From Leptodactylus fallax (lineage: Eukaryota > Chordata > Amphibia > Anura > Leptodactylidae): 64,000 bases of DNA. Shown piece after piece: positions 57,016 through 64,000 of this stretch. Below the pieces are notes generated by a model, which saw only the letters and a list, made by a program, of their open reading frames with translations, ran no database searches and was not told the origin of the DNA. A program made the translations under genes and the position numbers. How positions within the stretch are numbered: position 1 is the first letter of the stretch; every line of letters starts with the position of its first letter. The DNA is taken from NCBI GenBank assembly GCA_947044405.1, contig CAMRHE010000133.1:4357001-4421000 (forward strand), given 5' to 3'.

Positions 57016-58643
57016 CAGTACAGACCAAAAGTTTGGACACACCTTCTCATTCCAAGAGTTTTCTGTATTTTCATGACTATAAAAATTGTAGATTCACACT
57101 GAAGGCATCAAAACTATGAATTAACACATGTGGAATTATATACTTAACAAAAAAGTGTGAAACAACTGAAAATATGTCTTATATTCTAGGTTCTTCAAAG
57201 TAGCCACCTTTTGCTTTGATTACTGCTTTGCACACTCTTGGCATTCTCTTGATGAGCTTCAAGAGGTAGTCACCTGGAATGGTCTTCCAACAATCTTGAA
57301 GGAGTTCCCAGAGATGCTTAGCACTTGTTGGCCCTTTTGTCTTCACTCTGCGGTCCAGCTCACCCCAAACCATCTCGATTGGGTTCAGGTCTGGTGACTG
57401 TGGAGGCCAGGTCATCTGGCGTAGCACCCCATCACTCTCCTTCTTGGTCAAATAGCCCTTACACAGCCTGGAGGTGTGTTTGGGGTCATTGTCCTGTTGA
57501 AAAATAAATGATGGTCCAACTAAACGCAAACCGGATGGAATAGCATGCCGCTGCAAGATGCTGTGGTAACCATGCTGGTTCAGTATTCCTTCAATTTTGA
57601 ATAAATCCCCAACAGTGTCACCAGCAAAGCACCCCCACACCATCACACCTCCTCCTCCATGCTTCACGGTGAGAACCAGGCATGTAGAGTCCATTCGTTC
57701 ACCTTTTCTGCGTCGCACAAAGACACGGTGGTTGGAACCAAAGATCTCAAATTTGGACTCATCAGACCAAAGCACAGATTTCCACAGGTCTAATGTCCAT
57801 TCCTTGTGTTCTTTAGCCCAAACAAGTCTCTTCTGCTTGTTGCCTGTCCTTAGCAGTGGTTTCCTAGCAGCTATTTTACCATGAAGGCCTGCTGCACACA
57901 GTCTCCTCTTAACAGTTGTTGTAGAGATGTGTCTGCTGCTAGAACTCTGTGTGGCATTGACCTGGTCTCTAATCTGAGCTGCTGTTAACCTGCAATTTCT
58001 GAGGCTGGTGACTCGGATGAACTTATCCTCCGCAGCAGAGGAGCTCTGGTCTTGCGGTCCTGGGGCGGTCCTCATGTGAGCCAGTTTCTTTGTAGCGCTT
58101 GATGGTTTTGGCCACTGCACTTGGGGACACTTTCTAAGTTTTCCCAATTTTTCGGACTGACTGACCTTCATTTCTTAAAGTAATGATGGCCACTCGTTTT
58201 TCTTTACTTAGCTGCTTTTTTCTTGCCATAATACAAATTCTAACACTCCATTCTGTAGGACTATCAGCTGTGTATCCACCTGACTTCTGAACAACACAAC
58301 TGATGGTCCCAACCCCATCTATAAGGCAAGAAATCCAACTTATTAAACCTGACAGGGCACACCTGTGAAGTGAAAACCATTTCAGGTGACTACCTCTTGA
58401 AGCTCATCAAGAGAATGCCAAGAGTGTGCAAAGCAGTAATCAAAGCAAAAGGTGGCTACTTTGAAGAACCTAGAATATAAGACATATTTTCAGTTGTTTC
58501 ACACTTTTTTGTTAAGTATATAATTCCACATGTGTTAATTCATAGTTTTGATGCCTTCAATATGAATCTACAATTTTTATAGTCATGAAAATACAGAAAA
58601 CTCTTGGAATGAGAAGGTGTGTCCAAACTTTTGGTCTGTATTG
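57016..58643 (-). mobile_element. Tc1-like transposon, full length, DD38E type
   Basis: A 1628-bp element flanked by TA (57014-57015 and 58644-58645). The terminal repeats begin CAGTACAGACCAAAAGTTTG; the right one ends CTGTATTG, with one mutated base. The repeats are very long: about 265 bp at each end are inverted copies, including the last 30 or so codons of the transposase gene. The right repeat therefore repeats the gene's 3' end outside the gene. Sequence of this type is widespread in fishes and frogs. Confidence 0.9.
57179..58229 (-). pseudogene. Tc1-family transposase, DD38E, inactivated
   Basis: The transposase cuts and pastes its own element at TA sites in the nucleus. A 330-codon open frame (57179-58171) covers most of it. 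The second helix-turn-helix is in AAEDKFIRVTSLRN and LTAAQIRDQ; then come RTGNKQKRLVWAKEH, the first catalytic Asp in LWSDESKF (residue 137), the glycine box KHGGGGVMVWGCF, the second Asp in IFQQDNDPKHTS (residue 227) and the Glu in SPDLNPIE (residue 266). There are 38 residues between the second Asp and the Glu, not the 34 of classic Tc1. The true start is ATG at 58227-58229 (MARKKQLSKEKRV...), in another frame. That frame has a TAG stop at 58134-58136, and a shift near 58040-58070 is needed to join the parts. The gene is therefore broken. Confidence 0.9.
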
Positions 58644-59439
58644 TACACCAGTCAGGAAATGGTGTAGATTTGTGGTATAACTCATGCCAATTTTCTGGTG
58701 CGTGTTATAGTAAATCTGGAGGACCATGGTGTTCCTGCCTCTCCTGGATTCCCATCCTGCTCCACCCACTGTCTAAAAAAGTGCAAGCGGGTTGCAGGAG
58801 CTGAGATGCGCGAGGCACATGTTTGGCCATTTTATGGACCACTATTTGGATCTGCAATCCAGGTTCTTTTTCTTAATGTTGATACATTTGTATAGTTTTG
58901 TCCCTTCATTTTGTTTTTCTTTTACCTTACTAACACTCCATCTTTTTATTTAGCAGAGAAAACAAAAATTGCTTGGATTACTTGTTCTAAGTCTGCCTGA
59001 GACTCATAGCAAGGCGAACTTGTGCAATATGTTCACATGGCGCAGTACCGTGTGGTGTCGGTTGCTGCTCTGTTGCTGTGATTGTGAGATGATGGGGCTC
59101 GGAGCCATGGGGATGACTTGGCATCTGGGGTGCCGTCAGGCTACTGGGGCTCCTCCCTCTGCTTGCAGCATTGCAGAAGTGGCAGATGCCATGTAGTGCT
59201 GCACTTAAAGGGATGACCTCCAGGACGAGCAGACGAATATACCAGGCCACTTTTTAGGTGACTAGAGCACTTATGTGTCAGTCACGTCCGAAAAGAGGGT
59301 CCAGCACATTTAGAGTCCATGTCACAAACAACTAGGTGGTGGTATATCAAAGGGGGTGTGGTGGTGCCCAGAAGGGGTGTGGCTTTTTCCATGGAAAGCT
59401 GGGCACAGCACTGTATACCCATTAGCGGTATACTTGGTA
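58644..59439. other. No gene recognised
   Basis: Contains an old repeat (58655-58760, GGTGTAGATTTGTGGTATAA, similar in style to 14265-14300). No exon supported. Confidence 0.4.
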
Positions 59440-59880
59440 TTGGGGTTGTTCAGTTTGGTAAAACGACGGCTTGGGGGCGACCTAAAAACAATTTACAAAT
59501 ATATGAATGGACAGTATAGAGATCTTTCTAGTGGTCTCTTTACACGGAGGCCTGTAACCATGACAAGGGGGAATCCACTACATCTGGAGGAAAAAGGTTT
59601 TACCATAGTCATAGACGAGGCTTCTTTACTGTAGGAGACTATGGAACTCACTGTCACATGATGTGGTGATGCCTGATAATTTATACATGTTCGAAAGGGG
59701 CCTAGATGACTTTCTTGAAAGTAAGACTATCACAGGTTATGGGAGCTAGAAGCTTTGGCGTAGAATGTTGATCCACGGACTTAGTCCAATTGCCATATTC
59801 TGTGGATCAACTTGGTGGGTTATAGGATGGACTTGATGGACTTGTGTCTTTAATCCAATTTATCTACTATGTTAGACCCC
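59440..59880 (+). mobile_element. 3' end of a non-LTR retrotransposon (CR1/L2-like), second copy
   Basis: Decayed coding sequence GDLKTIYKYMNGQYRDL, then LFTRRPVTMTRGNPLHL and EEKGFTIVID (about 59480-59615), matches the CR1/L2 C-terminal pattern GDL-x-x-x-Y-x-Y-x-x-G...TRGN-x-x-L. The tail GATGTGGTGATGCCTGATAA, TGGATCAACTTGGTGGGTTA and GGATGGACTTGATGGACTTG parallels 55200-55552. It is 5'-truncated, with stops in frame. Confidence 0.6.
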
Positions 59881-61599
59881 ATGTATTCCAACTTGGAGGT
59901 TACATGGAGCTATAACACAGTCAATATAACAACATATACAATATATACTTATGCAGCAAACAAAACTTAGAGGCAGCTACCATCAGACTTATCTGATCTG
60001 TCTGTACTGCGGAACATCGGCCCTATTTCAGAAAACTCACAACTCAAATGTTATTGAACAAGTGGACCACTGGACCATTCCTCATCTTCTCTACATGGCC
60101 AATTCTGTAGTCATTGGGATGATGGAAGGGTCTTGTTCCAAACATGAATGAGGCCTATGAGGCAGGGTATACTGCCAGTTATCTAGGGTTATGTATAATT
60201 CACATGCCCAAAAATATTAGATGGACACAAAATTAATTGCCTATCAACACCTACTTGTTCATAGACTCACCAAAACTAGTTGGTGAGTACCCTTCATGTG
60301 CCTAAATAATATCAAGCCTTCATGTGTCATCTCCTCAATACATGGGCATAGCTTCCATAAAGGATACAGGGATGGGGTGGTCATCTCAGGATAGCCTCAT
60401 CCTCTTCTCTATTGGAAATATCGATCTGACACTTAACAAAATAAAGAAGAAGGTAAGATGGTTTTGCTTGGCAACTGGACACTTCTTCCATTCCTTCTCC
60501 ATTTCTGTTGGCTTGGGGGGGGCACCACAGCGTGGACTACTATAGCTAAACATGTTCTAAGGTGGTTCACATATGGCAGCCTGAGTAATAGGTAAATTGT
60601 CCTGCAATGCTTTGACTAAATGAAGTTAATTTCATCTCTGGTTTCTGTTCCTGTGCATTGAGCCTGATCTTGATCTTGTTCCTGACTATGCTCCTGCTTT
60701 GTTCTTAGGTTTGACTACCTGGTACCTGTTGTCCTGCTGCTGGTTCTGATTCCTGGCAACCCTCAGCCTCGTACCTCGCCACTCCAGTACTGCTTTGGCA
60801 CTACCACTGCCAATCTGTGACTATTCTGGGAACCACAACTTGAGAATCTTCCTGCAACAAAGTACCTACTTGATGGGGGGTAAATGTGAAAATCAAGGGG
60901 CTCCATAGACTCTGCACTACAGCCTGGATAGCATCAGGTGGAGTGAGGCTTAAAAAATCCACATGTCGATATATATCACCATAATCTAAGATAATAAGGA
61001 CCTTGCCTCAATACGACCAATGCCTCAGTTACGATTCTTACTTGATCACCACTAACAAAGGTCGTAGAATCGGTCTGTATGTGGACTTTGTGATTATTTC
61101 TGACTTTGTTCTATCTAGCTATTTATAACCACACATAGGCCACACAGTCTCTCCAACCTTGTACATTGCGTCCTTTACAAATAACTCTACTGGATATCTC
61201 TTTATTTTCTTTGCTGAGTTGCAAAAAAATGGAAAAAGTTGCTTTAAGAGAAGTGATTTAGTACAAAAGGAGAACAAAGTCATCTATCTCATCGGCAGAG
61301 TTTGTGAGTAATCCCTCTGTGCGCTTTCAATGGCGTCTTTACATAATGAACTTCAGCATCGATCTAAATTAGCGTTAGGTGAACAAATAGTCAACATCAC
61401 AGAAGCCATTCATTTCCTCAAGTGCAGTTCAATGGCAACAAGCAGCTTCACCTTTTGTTGATAAAGTTTTCGCCGGGGGAAGATTTCAGGCCATTGAATT
61501 TAATGAAGGTAACGGCTTTATCAGCGGGTGATGAAGTTCTTTACGGACAAAAACATGCCACAAAATAGAAAAAATAAAATGAATAAACAAGTTGAAGCT
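59881..61599. other. No gene; repeat fragment
   Basis: The segment 60630-60870 is a CCTG-rich old repeat like those at 10070-10180 and 27420-27560 (TTCCTGACTATGCTCCTGC). The remainder (including 61170-61600) is unique-looking. No exon supported. Confidence 0.4.
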
Positions 61600-63005
61600 T
61601 TAACTGTTTACCATCAAAGTAGAGATGCTCAAAACTGGTGAAATGGTGGTGGTACCCCAACAGACTTGTAGAGAACAAAATGTGGCCAGACTGGTCATCA
61701 TTACCCTTCCACCACTCAGCAGTCTGGAGAATGATGGTCTCTTAGATCCTTCTAAAGCAGTAACAATTTACTATCAAAGTAGAGCTGCTCAAAACTGGTG
61801 AAATGGTGGTGGTACCCCATCAGACTTGGCCCACACTTGCAGAGAACAATATGTGAAGAGATTGGTCATCGCTTCCCTTCCACCACTCAGCAGTCTGGAG
61901 AATGATGTTCTCTTCCATCCTTCTAAAGCAATAACTATTTGATATCAAAGTAGAGCTGCAGAAAAATGGTGAAATGGTGGTAGTACCCCCATCAGACTTG
62001 TCCCATACTGTCCTAAGAACAAAATGTGTCCAGATCGGTCATCACTTCCCTTCCACCACCGAGTAGTTTGGAGAATTTATGTTCTTTTCCATCAACTGTT
62101 TACCTTCAAAGTAGAGCTGCAGAAATGGTGGTAGTATCCCATCAGACTTGTCCCATACTGACCTGAGAACAAAATGTGTCCACATCGGTCATGACTTTCC
62201 TTGCACAACACAGCAGTCTAGAGAATGATGTTCTTTTAGATCCTTCCTAAGCGGTAACAATTTACTGTCAAAGTAGAGCTATTCAAAACTGGTAAAATGG
62301 TGGTAGTACCCCTCAGACTTGTCTCATACTTCCCCAGAACAAAATGTCCCAAGACTGGTCATCACTCCCCTTCCACCACTCAACAGCATGGAGAATTATG
62401 TTTTTTAAGATCCTTCAGACGATTAATCCAAACTAGAACAAGTTGAATATGACAAAAGCTAGTTGTCTCGATAGATCAATTTAAGGCCCCCTCCTAACAT
62501 AATACATTTGAGAGAGTTCTCAGAGAGTAAAATGTGCTCAGACCCATCAGCTTTGGCAGATGATGGTGTCCTGGTTCCTATTGAACTCAGGTTCAGTTTA
62601 CAAAAAGTTGAGTACAACATGTGAAAGCCAGTGATCTCCATAGATCAGTGGGGGTCCTTAAAATGGAGAACAAAGAACGTATAGAGCACAGACTAGTCAT
62701 CCATGAAGGCAACTGATGTTCTCCTATTTCATATAGAAGTTCAACCCACCTAGTAGAAGAGGAATGTGACACATGAAAGCAAGTAGTCTCCAAAGATCAA
62801 TACGGATCCTCCTTCTAAAATAATCAACCAAGGAGTTAAAAAAAAAGTGCTCAGAGTGAAACTCTGAAGATTTTACTAACTCATGCTAGAAAAAAGTTCA
62901 GCGTCATGTGAAATCAAATAATCTCCTTTGACCCATCATAATGGACCAGGGAGTTCGAAAAGTGTTCAGAACATTCAGCAGTGAGGAGCAATGAAGTCCA
63001 TGTGT
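61600..63005. repeat. Degenerate tandem array, unit about 160 bp
   Basis: About nine units. The first five are clear: ATCAAAGTAGAGATGCTC (61612), ATCAAAGTAGAGCTGCTC (61773), ATCAAAGTAGAGCTGCAG (61944), TTCAAAGTAGAGCTGCAG (62105) and GTCAAAGTAGAGCTATTC (62267). They are followed by ACTGGTGAAATGGTGG and GAGAACAAAATGTG. Units beyond 62400 are more diverged but keep AAGTTGAATATGAC/AAGTTGAGTACAAC-type motifs and ATAGATCA near 62472, 62641 and 62790 (CAAAGATCA in the last). Confidence 0.8.
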
Positions 63006-64000
63006 ATTTCCCACCCTTCTCCACAGTATGTAGAGTACTGTGCAAAAGTTTTAGTCAAGTGTGGAAAAAATTCTGCAAAGTAAAAATTATTTTAAAAATA
63101 GAAGTATCAATAGTTTAATTTTGTCAATTAACAAAATTAAGTGAATGAACAAAAGCGAAATCTAAATCAAATCAATATTGTAAAAATGGACAGCTCCCTG
63201 CTTCACCATTCTACTCAACTCTATATGTGTCCTCTGGATGCCGATAAAGTTGAAGCCAGGACATACCTCCCGCTATTCAGGACATCACCTCAAATCTGGG
63301 ACTGTCTTGGCAATGTGTAATACCACCAAGAGTTGGGTATAAGTGCTCCATAGGTGCATAAAGTTCCAATTTTTTTCAAAAACATTTTCTCTAACTTTTT
63401 GATTTCGAAAAATAATCCAGAAATTAGAAAAGTTTAGTGATTTGTGATGCATCCATTCTAACACATAACATGAGACTCCCAACCCATAATATCCACAATG
63501 TCATGGCGTAAACAGTGCAAAAACAGCAGTGAGATGGGCATGGGCCGATGTCACATGCCTCTGCACACTCGCTTATTAACATTGTCTACAGATGTTCATT
63601 AACATGCCTCATTGTAGATGGAAATTTTATAGAGTTCTGGGGGATTAAAGGCCACCGCCAACGCTGCCAAACAAGTTATGCTAATGGCCAGTACAGTTGC
63701 AAAAAGTTTATCCAATTAGACTTTTTGTAATTTTTTTTTTTTTAGCTATCCATGTCGCTGTTCATTTGTGATAATGTTTCCTCTGATCATCTCTGAAGTA
63801 GAGATCATTTGTTTCCAGTGAGGGAATACAAGTCATTCTGGCATCCTCCTCGAATCATCTGTGCGGACGCCAGAAAGGGCAGACCCATAACTTTCATGAA
63901 TTATGGTTGGATTTTCAAAAACGTAAGGCAGCTGGCAACCACAATGCTCTGCCCTCCGAGAGACCAAGTAAATTCAATCCCGTTCTGTTGCTTTGTTTTA
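63006..64000. other. No gene recognised
   Basis: AT-rich; includes TACTGTGCAAAAGTTTTAGTCAAGT (63029-63053), a phrase common at the ends of Tc1-like elements, with no transposase following. No exon supported up to the window edge. Confidence 0.4.

Noticed and set aside
63029..63053. Tc1-like terminal phrase as a complete element
   Set aside because: No second end and no transposase sequence within the window.

Overview
The window is animal nuclear DNA and most resembles a frog (anuran amphibian). It is dominated by introns, transposon remnants and minisatellites. The anuran call rests on many short elements flanked by TTAA with ends TTAAAGGG or TTAAAGGGG (the T2/Kolobok type known from Xenopus), hAT elements with 8-bp target duplications, Tc1-like elements, a Helitron and long GATA tracts. 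There are no operons, no RNA genes that I could recognise, and no intact protein-coding gene contained entirely in the window. One real gene is visible, on the minus strand. Five exons (32096-32163, 26689-26800, 26463-26537, 24658-24749, 11723-11885) have good splice sites and matching phases. Joined in that order they give 170 codons of a cyclic-nucleotide-binding-domain protein, most probably CNBD2. The fifth exon stops right after the FG of the phosphate-binding cassette. The following exon was not found in the remaining 11.7 kb, and no 5' exon was recognised to the right. Layout, left to right: 0.5-1.9 kb, a 97-bp tandem array; 2.4-3.2 kb, a solo LTR; 4.5-5.5 kb, a T2 element whose terminal repeat has grown into a 49-bp minisatellite; 6.2-8.0 kb, a 32-bp minisatellite; 11.7 kb, exon with the start of the CNBD; 12-24.6 kb, a large intron with a 46-bp array, T2 elements, a GATA block and a hAT copy; 24.7-26.8 kb, three exons with a 30-bp array among them; 29.8-31.7 kb, a second array of the same 97-bp monomer inside an intron; 32.1 kb, the most 5' exon seen. 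From 33.0 to 35.6 kb a Tc1 fragment abuts a Helitron, which holds a hAT copy. From 36 to 46 kb there are T2 elements, a degenerate triplication and old frog repeats. A 31-bp array rich in CAGCTG lies at 47.1-49.1 kb. The second LTR copy (inverted) is at 51.1-52.1 kb, a hAT copy inside a T2 element at 52.4-54.2 kb, LINE tails at 55 and 59.5 kb, a Tc1-like element with DD38E spacing at 57.0-58.6 kb, and a 160-bp degenerate array at 61.6-63.0 kb. No novel multi-gene system is present. The most interesting items are the phase-consistent CNBD gene, minisatellites that seem to arise inside transposons, and the nested insertions with readable target duplications.
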